64,000 bases of DNA from VRUE01 sp963703175. Lineage in GTDB: Bacteria; Actinomycetota; Thermoleophilia; Solirubrobacterales; 70-9. A program made the translations under genes and the position numbers. Below, piece by piece: positions 16,333 to 25,603 of this stretch. The DNA is taken from the NCBI GenBank assembly GCA_963703175.1, contig OY969794.1, positions 1,984,001 to 2,048,000 on the forward strand, read 5' to 3'. The number at the start of each line of letters is the position of its first letter. The first letter of the stretch is position 1. Below the pieces are notes generated by a model that saw only the letters and a list, made by a program, of their open reading frames with translations, made no database searches and was not told the DNA's origin.

Positions 16333-17154
16333 ATGACGCAGACTTGCTACCGACATCCAAACCGCGAGACGGCGGTCTCCTGCTCAAACTGTGGGCGGCC
16401 GATCTGCCCCGACTGCATGACTCCGACCCCGGTCGGGATGCGCTGTCCGGAGTGCTCGAAGCAGCGGACGCGGGTTGTGCGGGGAGTGGGCGAGGCCTCG
16501 CTGTTTGCCCGGGCTCCCGCCACCTTTGTCCTGATCGCGATCAATGTGGCTGTGTTCCTGGCCGAGGTTGCCGGTGGAGGCGGTGGCCTGAGTCCCCGTG
16601 GCAGCTCGCTCATCTTTGATTTCGGCTTGTTCGGTCCCTTCGTCGCCGAAGGCGAGTGGTATCGGCTGCTCACCAGCGGCTTCCTCCACGCGAACCTCTT
16701 TCATGTCGGCTTCAACATGTTTGCCCTCTTCTTCCTCGGCCGGATACTTGAGCCGGGAATCGGAACGGCCCGTTTCGTCGCGATTTACTTCGTCTCGCTA
16801 CTTGCTGGCTCGTTAGGCGCGGTTCTGCTTAGCCCCGACTCTCTGACGATCGGTGCGTCTGGGGCGATCTTCGGCATCTTCGGCGCCACCTTCATCATCG
16901 CTCGCAGTCGCGGGGTCGATGCGCTTGCCTCCTCGATTGGCATCATCCTGGTGCTCAACCTGGTGTTCACCCTTGGTAGCCCCGAAATCAGCATCGGCGG
17001 CCACCTTGGTGGGCTCGTCGGAGGCGTTCTCTGCGCCCTCTTCATCCTCGCCGGCGAGCGCGGCATGCTGGGCGAGCGACACCTGCCGATGGAGCTTCTG
17101 GCGATGGTGGCGATCGGCTTCTTCTCCATAGCTTCAGCCGTAGCGGTTTCGTGA
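16333..17154 (+). CDS. Rhomboid family intramembrane serine protease with N-terminal zinc finger
   Basis: In this 273-residue protein the first 42 residues form a B-box-like zinc-binding module rich in Cys and His (CYRHP...CSNCGRPICPDC...CPEC). The rest is a rhomboid domain of about six helices. The catalytic dyad is visible: Ser176 in GASGAIFG and His224 in SIGGHLGG, with the HxxxN motif HVGFNMFALFFLG in helix 2. It would cut substrates within the membrane. The zinc finger should face the cytoplasm. The stop codon abuts the inverted-repeat element at 17153. Substrates are unknown. Confidence 0.9.
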   Translation: MTQTCYRHPNRETAVSCSNCGRPICPDCMTPTPVGMRCPECSKQRTRVVRGVGEASLFARAPATFVLIAINVAVFLAEVAGGGGGLSPRGSSLIFDFGLFGPFVAEGEWYRLLTSGFLHANLFHVGFNMFALFFLGRILEPGIGTARFVAIYFVSLLAGSLGAVLLSPDSLTIGASGAIFGIFGATFIIARSRGVDALASSIGIILVLNLVFTLGSPEISIGGHLGGLVGGVLCALFILAGERGMLGERHLPMELLAMVAIGFFSIASAVAVS

Positions 17155-17270
17155 TGGACCCGCCCGGCAGGGGTGGAACGTCTTGTACTTTTTCGTCGAC
17201 GGCTTCGGGCGTCAGCCCATCCGCGATACACCGAAAAAGTTAAGTGGAACCCCTGCCGGGCGGGTCCATC
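17153..17270. repeat. Paired-arm inverted-repeat element, copy 1
   Basis: Perfect 22-base outer arms (17153-17174 and 17249-17270) enclose a second dyad ACTTTTTCG (17187-17195) / CGAAAAAGT (17232-17240) with a 36-base loop. The inner boxes CTTGTACTTTTTCGTC and CACCGAAAAAGTTAAG recur almost exactly at 53008-53119, where the outer arms have a different sequence. It fills the gap between two convergent genes (rhomboid and B12-binding-like), so at least a terminator role is likely. Confidence 0.85.
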
Positions 17271-17273
17271 GGG

Positions 17274-18173
17274 TCACAGAGGAGCGCGCACTTCGGCGAA
17301 GCCTATGTTGCCCGGCGGGTCGATCAGATCGGGGTGGAGGATGTGGCCGAGCAGCTCGACGCCGTCGACCAGCCTTGGCCCAGGTCGCGAGAAGGTCGAT
17401 GCGGCGTCGACGGCGACCACGCGGCCGGCGCCGAGCCTGGAAATCCGGTCCCAGTGCTCGACCGCTTGGGCGTGCGATTCGCTCACGTACCAGCCGCACG
17501 GCATCGCAATCACTACGTCGGGGCCGAGGCCCGAGAGCGCGCCCCACTGGACTTCGGGCGACTTGAGGCCGGGCGGGCCGGCGACGTCGTCGCCGCCGGC
17601 GATCGAGATCATCTCCGGGATCCAGTGGCCGCCAACGAAGGGCGGGTCAAGCCACTCCAGGGCGATCACCCGCGGCAGGTTGGTTCCCGAGACGCCGGCC
17701 CGGACCGTTGCCAGCCGACCCTCCAGCTCGCCCCGCACCAGGTGGGCCTCGGACTCCAGGTCGGTGGCCTCGCCGAGGCGGATAACGTCCTCGAGCATCT
17801 CGCCCAGCGTGCTCGGATCCTGCTGCAGGACCTTTGGCTGGCTGGGCAGCCGCGCGGCGACCTCGACTACGTCCTCGTAAGAGACGGCGCAGACATCGCA
17901 GATCGCCTGGGTGACGATCAGGTCGGGAGCGAGCTCGGCGAGCAGCTCCTCGTCCAGCTCGTACAGCGCCTGGCCTTCGCCGACGGTCGCCTTCACCGCA
18001 GTGTCGATCTCGCTGGCGCTGAGACCCTCGCCGAGGACGGTGCGGGTCAGGTGCGGCAGCGCTCGCGCCTGTGCCGGGAAATCGCACTCGTGGGTGACGG
18101 CAACCACGCTGTCGCCCAAACCAAGGGCGAACAGCATCTCCGTCGCTGATGGAACCAGGCTGGCGATGCGCAT
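17274..18173 (-). CDS. Cobalamin-binding-like (BtuF/TroA fold) protein
   Basis: The 299-residue protein has the helical-backbone metal receptor fold: an N-terminal 'RIASLVPSATEMLFALGLGDSVVAVTHECDFP' region and a second lobe from about residue 155. These match BtuF and related corrinoid-binding proteins. There is no signal peptide or lipobox, so unlike true BtuF it appears cytoplasmic, and no BtuCD transporter genes are adjacent. Such stand-alone cytoplasmic relatives are common but poorly characterised. It could bind a corrinoid or act on another metal chelate. Confidence 0.75.
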   Translation of the reverse strand: MRIASLVPSATEMLFALGLGDSVVAVTHECDFPAQARALPHLTRTVLGEGLSASEIDTAVKATVGEGQALYELDEELLAELAPDLIVTQAICDVCAVSYEDVVEVAARLPSQPKVLQQDPSTLGEMLEDVIRLGEATDLESEAHLVRGELEGRLATVRAGVSGTNLPRVIALEWLDPPFVGGHWIPEMISIAGGDDVAGPPGLKSPEVQWGALSGLGPDVVIAMPCGWYVSESHAQAVEHWDRISRLGAGRVVAVDAASTFSRPGPRLVDGVELLGHILHPDLIDPPGNIGFAEVRAPL

Positions 18174-18284
18174 AAGAGCCTCAATATGTCAGTCTCGCCG
18201 TTCCGCGGGCGAGAAAGCTATATTCATCAATTGCCGAATGGCCGAAGACGACCTTCCCCGAAGTACCGGGCTACATAGCCTCCG

Positions 18285-19592
18285 ATGAGCGTCCTGCTGC
18301 TTGTCCTGCTGCTTTTGCTGGTCGCGATCAACGGCTTCTTCGTCGCGGCCGAGTTCGCGCTGGTGCGGACCAGGCGCGGCAAAATCGAACAGCTGGCTGA
18401 GGAAGGAGAGAGCGGCGCCGACACGGTCGTCAGCCAGCTCGACGAGATCGACGAATCGCTCTCCGCGTGTCAGATCGGGATCACGATCGCCTCGATCGGC
18501 ATCGGCTTCCTCGGCGAGCCATCATTGGCAGCATTGCTTGAGCCCGTCTTCGGCGGCCTCTCGCACGGCGCCGCGGTTGCGCTCTCGGTTGGCATCGCCT
18601 TTGCCTTGGTCACCGCGCTCCACATCAGCATTGGCGAGCAGGTGCCGAAGATGCTGGCGATCAACAATGCCGAGCGAACGGCGCGCCGCGTCTCGCGTCC
18701 GCTCAATTGGTTCCGTCTTGCCACCGCCCCTTTGACGATGGGGCTGAGCGCGATCTCCAACTCGATCGTCCGCCTCTTCGGCGTCGACCCCACCAACATC
18801 GATGAGAAGCACACTGCCGAGGACCTGAAGCAGATCATCGATAGTTCGCGGGTGGGGGGGACGCTCGACCCGGGCGAGGCGGGGATGCTCGGTGGCGTCT
18901 TCCACCTGCACGAGCAGCAGGCGCGCGAGGTGATGACGCCGATCCCGGCAGTGGTCACGGTTGACGCTTCGGAGACGGTTGAGACGGCGCTACGGCGCTG
19001 CGTCACCTCGGGCCACACGCGACTGGTGGTGATCGAGGACGACAACCCCGATCGGGTCAAGGGGATCGTCCACAACAACAGCCTCGCCCGCCTCTACATG
19101 AGCGACGGGCCCGAGGCGAAGATTGAGCCGGTCGTGCGTGAGGCGGTCATCGTCCCTGAGACCCGCCCACTGGACGACCTGCTTCACGATCTGCAGGTGC
19201 AGCGCACGTCGCTCTCGGTGGTCGTCGACGAGTACGGCCGCACGGTCGGCATCGTCACCGTCGAGGACATTCTCGAGGAGGTGGTGGGGGAGATCGAGGA
19301 TGAGACCGATCCGCGCGCCGCGGCGCTGCGCCAACTCGCCGGTGGCGAATGGTTCGTTCGCGGCCATGTCTCGCTTGGCGATCTCGCCGACCGTGGGATC
19401 GAGCTTCCGGTCGACACCGACGCCTACAACTCGATCGGCGGCTACGTCTTTGGCGAGCTTGGCCGGCTACCGAAGCGCGGCGACGCGATCACCGCCAAGG
19501 GCTACACGATCCGGGTCGAGTCGGTTCGCGAGAATCGGGTCGAGGCGGTGCGCATAAGTGGCTCCGGAGATTCCGTCCGCCCTGCGGCCTAG
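18285..19592 (+). CDS. CNNM/CorC (HlyC) family transporter-associated protein with CBS pair
   Basis: The 435-residue protein has an N-terminal CNNM/DUF21 membrane domain (about residues 1-190, starting with a strong helix VLLLVLLLLLVAINGFFVAA). Two CBS domains (about 205-330) follow, then the CorC_HlyC C-terminal domain (about 345-425). The family is linked to magnesium and cobalt efflux and was once named haemolysin C. The gene is monocistronic here, with a TATATT -10-like box at 18219-18224. The substrate ion is inferred from family knowledge only. Confidence 0.85.
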   Translation: MSVLLLVLLLLLVAINGFFVAAEFALVRTRRGKIEQLAEEGESGADTVVSQLDEIDESLSACQIGITIASIGIGFLGEPSLAALLEPVFGGLSHGAAVALSVGIAFALVTALHISIGEQVPKMLAINNAERTARRVSRPLNWFRLATAPLTMGLSAISNSIVRLFGVDPTNIDEKHTAEDLKQIIDSSRVGGTLDPGEAGMLGGVFHLHEQQAREVMTPIPAVVTVDASETVETALRRCVTSGHTRLVVIEDDNPDRVKGIVHNNSLARLYMSDGPEAKIEPVVREAVIVPETRPLDDLLHDLQVQRTSLSVVVDEYGRTVGIVTVEDILEEVVGEIEDETDPRAAALRQLAGGEWFVRGHVSLGDLADRGIELPVDTDAYNSIGGYVFGELGRLPKRGDAITAKGYTIRVESVRENRVEAVRISGSGDSVRPAA

Positions 19593-19636
19593 GTTTCCTG
19601 AGCAACCCGCGTATCGCCTAACCCTGGAGGTATCGC

Positions 19637-19861
19637 ATGTGGGTTGTGCGCATGAGCGACAAGCAGCTTGAGGTCCTGAGGGCGTTGCTGCGCTCCGAGG
19701 AGCATCTAGGCCCGGCGCTCAAAGGAGCGGTCGAGGCACTCGACCTAGCCCGCTGGGACGACTTGCCGGAAGCCGAGCTCCCCTGGGAGGAAATCGAGGC
19801 GACCGCCCGCCGTCAGGGCTGCTCGCCGGCAGACGTAATTTGGGACATTGCTGGCCGATAG
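19637..19861 (+). CDS. Small hypothetical protein (74 aa)
   Basis: This is a short, acidic, helix-rich protein (SDKQLEVLRALLRSEEHLG...LPWEEIEATARRQG) with no membrane segment and no family I recognise. A GGAGG ribosome-binding site 7 bases before the ATG supports the start at 19637; a second ATG five codons in (MSDKQ) is less well placed. Its stop codon abuts the stop of the convergent dehydrogenase gene. Confidence 0.6.
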   Translation: MWVVRMSDKQLEVLRALLRSEEHLGPALKGAVEALDLARWDDLPEAELPWEEIEATARRQGCSPADVIWDIAGR

Positions 19862-20683
<822 letters not shown>

Positions 20684-20721
20684 TGGAGACGGGTTCCTAT
20701 CATGTTGCGGCGCGCTAAAGT

Positions 20722-20739
20722 TGATTGACCGGTCAATCA
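20722..20739. promoter_or_regulatory. Perfect 18-base palindrome, TetR-type operator candidate
   Basis: TGATTGACCGGTCAATCA is a perfect dyad lying between the divergent hydroxyacyl-CoA dehydrogenase and thiolase genes, 16 bases before the thiolase ATG. A 16/18 match occurs at 32658-32675 before another acyl-CoA dehydrogenase. Shape and context fit a TetR-family fatty-acid regulator. The regulator is not in the window. Confidence 0.7.
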
Positions 20740-20755
20740 GCGAACGGAGGCTTCG

Positions 20756-21940
20756 ATGTCAGGCAACGGAAATGGCAAGTTCGGCGGCCGCGAGGTCGTA
20801 ATCGTCGAGGCGGTCCGTACGCCGATCGGACGCGGTCACCCCGAGAAGGGCTACTACAAAGACATCCATCCTTCGAACCTGCTGTCCAAGGTCTACGGTG
20901 AGCTCTTCGAGCGCTCCGGCGTCGATCCCGCCGAGACCGGCGACGTCGTCACCGGCTGCGCTCAGCAATTCGGCGAGCAGGGGGTCAACATCGGCCGCAA
21001 CGCTTGGCTCGAGGCCGGCCTGCCGATCGAGACGCCCGCAACGACGATCGACCGCCAGTGCGGCTCCGCTCAGCAAGCGGTCAATTTCGCCGCGGCGCTG
21101 ATTGCCACCGGCGTCCACGACGTCGCGATCGGCTCCGGTGTCGAGCACATGGGCCACATCTCCTTCGCCGACGGCTATGAGGTGATGAAAGAGCACGGCA
21201 ACCCGTTCTCGCCGGAGCTGATGGAGCGCTACAACTTGATCCCCCAGGGCCTCTCGGCCGAGATGATCGCCGACAAATGGGAGATCCCTCGCTCCGAGCT
21301 CGATGAGCTAGGCGTCCGTTCCCAGGAGTTCGCCGCCAAGGCGACCGAGGAGGGCCGCTTCGAGCGTGAGATCGTGCCCTTCGCCGTCAACGGCGACACC
21401 TACGTCACCGACCAGGGCCTGCGCGAGACGACCCTGGAGGGCCTCGCCAACTTGAAGCCGGCATTCAAGGAGGGCGGCAAGATCACCGCCGGCAACTCCT
21501 CCCAGGTATCGGACGGCGCCGCCGCGGTGCTGCTGATGGCGCGCGAGAAGGCCGACGCATTGGGCCTGAAGCCACGAGCACGGATCTATGACCAAACCAC
21601 CGTCGGGGTCGACCCAGTGATCATGCTGACCGGCCCGATTCCGGCGACCGAAAAGCTGCTCGAGCGCAACGGGATGAAGATGGACGACATCGACCTGGTC
21701 GAGATCAACGAGGCCTTCGCCTCGGTCGTCGCCGCCTGGCGCCGCGAGCTCGATCCCGACATGGACCGGGTCAACGTCAACGGTGGCGCGATCGCCCTCG
21801 GGCACCCGCTCGGCTCGACCGGCGCCCGCCTGATCACCACCCTGCTGCACGAGATGGAGCGCACCGACAAAGAGATGGGTCTGGTGACGATGTGCTGCGG
21901 CGGCGGCCTCGGAACCGGCACTCTCATAGAGAGGATCTAG
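20756..21940 (+). CDS. Acetyl-CoA acyltransferase (thiolase)
   Basis: This 394-residue thiolase performs the last, thiolytic step of beta-oxidation. The nucleophilic Cys102 lies in DRQCGSAQQA, the catalytic histidine in GGAIALGHPLGSTGAR, and the second cysteine in the C-terminal MCCGGGLGTG. Full length and all three active-site regions are intact. ACGGAGG precedes the ATG. It stands 35 bases before an acyl-CoA dehydrogenase pair, although that pair has its own operator candidate. Chain-length preference is not visible. Confidence 0.92.
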   Translation: MSGNGNGKFGGREVVIVEAVRTPIGRGHPEKGYYKDIHPSNLLSKVYGELFERSGVDPAETGDVVTGCAQQFGEQGVNIGRNAWLEAGLPIETPATTIDRQCGSAQQAVNFAAALIATGVHDVAIGSGVEHMGHISFADGYEVMKEHGNPFSPELMERYNLIPQGLSAEMIADKWEIPRSELDELGVRSQEFAAKATEEGRFEREIVPFAVNGDTYVTDQGLRETTLEGLANLKPAFKEGGKITAGNSSQVSDGAAAVLLMAREKADALGLKPRARIYDQTTVGVDPVIMLTGPIPATEKLLERNGMKMDDIDLVEINEAFASVVAAWRRELDPDMDRVNVNGGAIALGHPLGSTGARLITTLLHEMERTDKEMGLVTMCCGGGLGTGTLIERI

Positions 21941-21943
21941 GCG

Positions 21944-21961
21944 ACTGGCCGCTTAGCCAGT
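21944..21961. promoter_or_regulatory. Palindromic operator candidate ACTGGC-N6-GCCAGT (second copy)
   Basis: The dyad lies in the 35-base gap between the thiolase stop and the acyl-CoA dehydrogenase start. Half-sites and spacing equal the site before the P450 gene at 9829-9846. The gap is short, so a promoter here would need its -35 region inside the thiolase 3' end. Confidence 0.5.
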
Positions 21962-21975
21962 AGTCTCCCCGACCG

Positions 21976-23154
21976 ATGGACCTGAGTCTCTCACCTTCGG
22001 AGCTGGAGTTCCGCGACGAGGTTCGGACCTGGCTGGAAGAGAACCACCCGGGCCCGGAGCCTGAGGCTGGGCTCGAGGAGGTCATGGCCTTCCGCACCGA
22101 GTGGCAGGGCAAGCTGCACGAAGCGGGATGGGCCGGGATCTCCTGGCCGAAGGAGTACGGCGGCCGCGGCGCGACCCTGATCGAGCAGGCGATCTTCGTC
22201 GGCGAGGCGGCGCGCCAGGAAGCGCCGAGCCCGGCAAATGTTCTCGGTTTGGCGATGGGCGGTCCGGTCGTGATCGCCCACGGCACCGACGAGCAGAAGC
22301 AGCGCTACCTGGAGCCGATCCTCACCGCCGAGGAGATCTGGTGCCAGGGCTTCTCCGAGCCCGAGTCGGGCTCGGACCTCGCGTCGTTGAAGACGAAGGC
22401 GGTAAAGGATGGCGACGAATGGGTCGTCACCGGGCAGAAGGTCTGGACGACCTTCGCCCAGTACGCCAAGTGGTGCATGCTGGTCGCCCGCACCGACCCC
22501 GATGCCCCCAAGCACAAGGGCCTCACCTACTTTCTGATGGACATGGATCAGCCCGGCGTCGAAGCAAAACCGCTGGTCCAGATAACTGGCGAGGGCGAGT
22601 TCAACGAGGTCTTCATCGAGGAGGCCCGGATCCCCGACGCGAATGTCGTCGGCGGTGTCGGCAACGGCTGGTCGGTGGCGATCACGACGCTGATGAACGA
22701 GCGCGCTGGCCTTGCCTTTGGCGCGATCTCGCAGATCTCCAACAGCCTCAAGCGGCTCACCGAGCTGGCGCAGGAGACGCGCGTCAACGGCGGCAGCGCC
22801 GCTGACGATGCGCTGCTTCGCGACCGGCTCGCCCAGCTCCACATCGAGGCCGAGACGATGCGGCTGAACGCCTACCGCGGCCTGACCAAGACGATGCAGT
22901 CGGGCATTCCTGGCCCCGAGGGCTCGCTCGGTAAGTGGCAGTGGGCCGACATCAACCAGCGCATCGCCGAGCTGGCGCTCGACATCGAGGGCGCCTACGC
23001 GCCGCTCGACCGGGGCGCCGAGCACGCCGTCGCCAACGGCGCCTGGCAGTACGGCTTCCTGCGTTCGCGCGCTAACTCGATCGAGGGCGGCACCACCGAC
23101 ATCCTCAAGAACATCATCGCCGAGCGCGTGCTTGGTCTACCGAGGCTGCGATAG
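21976..23154 (+). CDS. Acyl-CoA dehydrogenase, large partner of a heteromeric pair
   Basis: This 392-residue FAD-dependent dehydrogenase introduces the alpha-beta double bond in acyl-CoA. Family signatures include WCQGFSEPESGSDLASL (flavin/substrate loop) and the C-terminal EGGTTDILKNIIAERVLGLPR. It is followed after 12 bases by a second, shorter acyl-CoA dehydrogenase. That arrangement is typical of actinobacterial alpha2beta2 enzymes of steroid side-chain or branched-acid degradation (FadE28/FadE29 type). The C-terminal motif resembles the partner that carries the catalytic base. Confidence 0.88.
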   Translation: MDLSLSPSELEFRDEVRTWLEENHPGPEPEAGLEEVMAFRTEWQGKLHEAGWAGISWPKEYGGRGATLIEQAIFVGEAARQEAPSPANVLGLAMGGPVVIAHGTDEQKQRYLEPILTAEEIWCQGFSEPESGSDLASLKTKAVKDGDEWVVTGQKVWTTFAQYAKWCMLVARTDPDAPKHKGLTYFLMDMDQPGVEAKPLVQITGEGEFNEVFIEEARIPDANVVGGVGNGWSVAITTLMNERAGLAFGAISQISNSLKRLTELAQETRVNGGSAADDALLRDRLAQLHIEAETMRLNAYRGLTKTMQSGIPGPEGSLGKWQWADINQRIAELALDIEGAYAPLDRGAEHAVANGAWQYGFLRSRANSIEGGTTDILKNIIAERVLGLPRLR

Positions 23155-23166
23155 GAGCTTTTCCCG

Positions 23167-24291
23167 ATGTACTTCGACCTCACCGACGAGCAGCAGGCGA
23201 TCAAGTCGACCGCGCGCGATTTCCTCGCCGCCCGCTACAAATCGGAGCGGATCCGCGAGCTGGCCGAGAGCGAGAACGGCTTCGAGCAGTCCGATTGGGA
23301 CGAGATGGCCGAGCTCGGCTGGCCCGGCCTGGCGCTGCCCGAGGAGTGGGAAGGACAGGGCCTCGGCATCGTCGACCTCGCCGTCCTCTTCGAGGAGATG
23401 GGCTACGCGTTGGCTCCCTCGCCGCTGCTCTCGACCACGCTCGTCGGCCTGGCGCTGACCCACTGTGGCTCCGACGACCAGCGCGAGCGATACCTGCGAC
23501 CACTCGCCGCCGGTGAGAAGCGCGGCGCGCCCGCGCTCTGGGACGCCGGTTCGCCCGGTAACCCCGGTGTCTTCACGATGGAGGCGAAGCCTGCGGGCGA
23601 CGGGGTGGTCCTCGACGGCGAGAAGGTGTTGGCGCCCGATGCCGCTGCGGCTGATTTCTTCGTTGTCGCCACCTCCGACGGCAAGCGCCACCTCGTCGAC
23701 AGCGGCGCCGATGGCGTCACCGTCACGGCGGAACCGTCGATCGACCTGACCCGCCGCATCTACTCGGTGCGTTTCGAGGGCGTCCAGGTTGCGGCCGGCG
23801 ACACGCTGCCAGCAGAGGGCCCCGACTACTACCCGGTCTTCTTCCGCCTCTGTGTCGCCCTTGCGGCTGAGTCCACCGGGATCGCGCAGCGGACGATGGA
23901 AATGGCCGTCGAGTACGCCAAAGACCGTCAGCAATTCGGCCGCCAGATTGGCGCGTACCAGGCGGTATCCCACCGCTGCGCCCAGATGCTGCTCGAGACC
24001 GAGAACGCTCGCTCCGCTGTCTACGGCGCCGCCTGGGCCGCGGACGCTGAGCCCGACTCGCTGCCGCTAGCCGCCTCGATGGCCAAGGCCTATGCCTCCG
24101 ACGCCGGCTGGCGCGTTCCCGATGCTTCGATCCAGGTTCACGGCGGGATCGGTTTCACCTGGGAGCACGACCTCCACTTCTTCCTCAAGCGGGGCAAAGC
24201 GAACGCAGCGATGTTCGGTACTGCCGGCTGGCACCGCGAGCGGGTCGCCGACCTGATCCTCGCCGAGGCGCCGGTCCCCGCACCGGCCTGA
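23167..24291 (+). CDS. Acyl-CoA dehydrogenase, small partner of a heteromeric pair
   Basis: The 374-residue protein has the acyl-CoA dehydrogenase fold: helical N-terminal domain, beta domain around 115-215, and C-terminal helical domain with YAKDRQQFGRQIGAYQAVSH. The last part has IQVHGGIGFTWEHDLHFFLKR instead of the usual EGT glutamate motif. This is as expected for the non-catalytic or half-site partner in a heteromeric enzyme. An AGGAG box lies 7 bases before the ATG. It is probably made together with the preceding dehydrogenase. The substrate is unknown. Confidence 0.87.
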   Translation: MYFDLTDEQQAIKSTARDFLAARYKSERIRELAESENGFEQSDWDEMAELGWPGLALPEEWEGQGLGIVDLAVLFEEMGYALAPSPLLSTTLVGLALTHCGSDDQRERYLRPLAAGEKRGAPALWDAGSPGNPGVFTMEAKPAGDGVVLDGEKVLAPDAAAADFFVVATSDGKRHLVDSGADGVTVTAEPSIDLTRRIYSVRFEGVQVAAGDTLPAEGPDYYPVFFRLCVALAAESTGIAQRTMEMAVEYAKDRQQFGRQIGAYQAVSHRCAQMLLETENARSAVYGAAWAADAEPDSLPLAASMAKAYASDAGWRVPDASIQVHGGIGFTWEHDLHFFLKRGKANAAMFGTAGWHRERVADLILAEAPVPAPA

Positions 24292-24293
24292 TC

Positions 24294-25322
24294 TTGTCCG
24301 CTCTCGACCGCATCTCGGTTGCCGCGATCGGCGTCACGGTCGCCGACCTCGAGGCGGAAGCCAAGCGCGCCGAGGCGGCCGGGGTCGAATGCGTCTGGGC
24401 GCCGGAGCTCTTCCGCTCCTCGGTGACGCAGGCGGCCTACCTCGCCGGTCGCACCGAGAAGATCGGCGTCGCCACTGGGATTGCCTGGGCGTTCACCCGC
24501 AGCCCCTTCATTGTCGCGATCAGCGCGCTTGACATCGACGAGATGTCGGGCGGGCGCTTCCGCCTTGGCCTCGGCTCCGGCGTTAAACGGCTGAACGAAA
24601 CCTGGCACAACGCCGAGTACGGCAAACCGGCGCCGCACCTGCGCGAGGCGATCGAGGCGACGCGGCTGATCATGCAGCAGGCGGGCAAGGGCGAGCCGAT
24701 CCGCTACGAGGGCGAGTACTACGACATCGACATCAAGGGCTGGGTGCGGCCGCACCCAGCGCCGCGTGAGTCGGTGCCGATTTACACCGCCGGCGTGCAG
24801 GGCGGCATGTGCCGGATGGCCGGTGACGTCGCCGACGGCCTGATCGGCCATCCGATTCAGAGCCTGCGCTGGATCGACGAGGTCGTCGTCTCCTCCTTTG
24901 AAGAGGGCCTGAAGCGTTCCGGCCGCGAGCGCAAGGACTTCGACTACCTGCCGACTGTCTGCTGCGCAATCGACGATGACGAGGCGCAGGCGATCGATAT
25001 GGCCCGCCGCACGATCTCCTTCTACGCCACGGTCAAGACCTACATGCCGCTCTGGGAGCTGCACGGCTTCGCCGACAACGCGGTCGCCGCGGGGGAGGCC
25101 TTCCGGCGCGGTGACCTACCGGGCGTCCCAGCCGCGATCAGCGACGAGATGGTCGAGACCTACTGTGCCGCGGGCCCGCTCGACAAGGTCCGCGCCCGGG
25201 TCGAAGCGACGGCCGAACGCGCCGATGGCCTCTTCCTCACCCCACCGACCTACTTCATCTCCCCCGAGGAGCTGAGCGAGTACCAGAACCGCCTGATCGA
25301 CGCCTTCGGCCCGGGGGCTTGA
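24294..25322 (+). CDS. LLM-class (luciferase-like, probably F420-dependent) oxidoreductase
   Basis: This 342-residue TIM-barrel flavin-type oxidoreductase shows 'TEKIGVATGIAWAFTRSPF', 'DEMSGGRFRLGLGSG' and 'PIYTAGVQGGMCRMAGDVADGLIGHP', signatures of the bacterial luciferase-like family. In actinobacteria this group commonly uses coenzyme F420, but the cofactor cannot be read from sequence alone. It starts with TTG 2 bases after the acyl-CoA dehydrogenase stop, so it belongs to the same transcript and probably acts on a related acyl or steroid-like substrate. Confidence 0.85.
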   Translation: MSALDRISVAAIGVTVADLEAEAKRAEAAGVECVWAPELFRSSVTQAAYLAGRTEKIGVATGIAWAFTRSPFIVAISALDIDEMSGGRFRLGLGSGVKRLNETWHNAEYGKPAPHLREAIEATRLIMQQAGKGEPIRYEGEYYDIDIKGWVRPHPAPRESVPIYTAGVQGGMCRMAGDVADGLIGHPIQSLRWIDEVVVSSFEEGLKRSGRERKDFDYLPTVCCAIDDDEAQAIDMARRTISFYATVKTYMPLWELHGFADNAVAAGEAFRRGDLPGVPAAISDEMVETYCAAGPLDKVRARVEATAERADGLFLTPPTYFISPEELSEYQNRLIDAFGPGA

Positions 25323-25603
25323 GCGGCAAAGGCGGAGAGGCTCGCGAGCTCGAAGTGCTCGCTCGTGTAAGCGAGATCCCAGAGGGGTTTGTGCGGACCT
25401 ACGGCGACGTCTCGCCGGGAGCGCCGCGCTTTGCCGGTGCGGTGCTGTTCGAGTGCGACGATCCGGATTTGCCCTGGTGGCGCGTGGTCCGGGCCGACGG
25501 CTCGCTCGCCAAGGGCGCTCGGCAGAAGCAGCGCCTGGTGGCCGAGGGGGTGCCCTTCCGCGGCGACCGCGTCGACATGAAGTCGGCTCGCCTGCCGCCT
25601 TAG
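25319..25603 (+). CDS. Alkyltransferase-like (ATL) DNA-binding protein
   Basis: The 94-residue protein covers only the DNA-binding/active-site domain of O6-methylguanine-DNA methyltransferase. The stretch 'GFVRTYGDVSPGA' matches the recognition region. At the active site the usual PCHRV is replaced by PWWRVV, so the methyl-accepting cysteine is missing. ATL proteins with this change bind alkylated DNA and hand it to nucleotide excision repair. The TTG start overlaps the stop of the preceding gene, and the stop overlaps that of the convergent gene. Confidence 0.8.
   Translation: MSGKGGEARELEVLARVSEIPEGFVRTYGDVSPGAPRFAGAVLFECDDPDLPWWRVVRADGSLAKGARQKQRLVAEGVPFRGDRVDMKSARLPP

Noticed and set aside
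17274..18173. True periplasmic BtuF of a B12 importer
   Set aside because: No signal peptide or lipobox and no BtuC/BtuD genes nearby, so only a BtuF-like fold is claimed.
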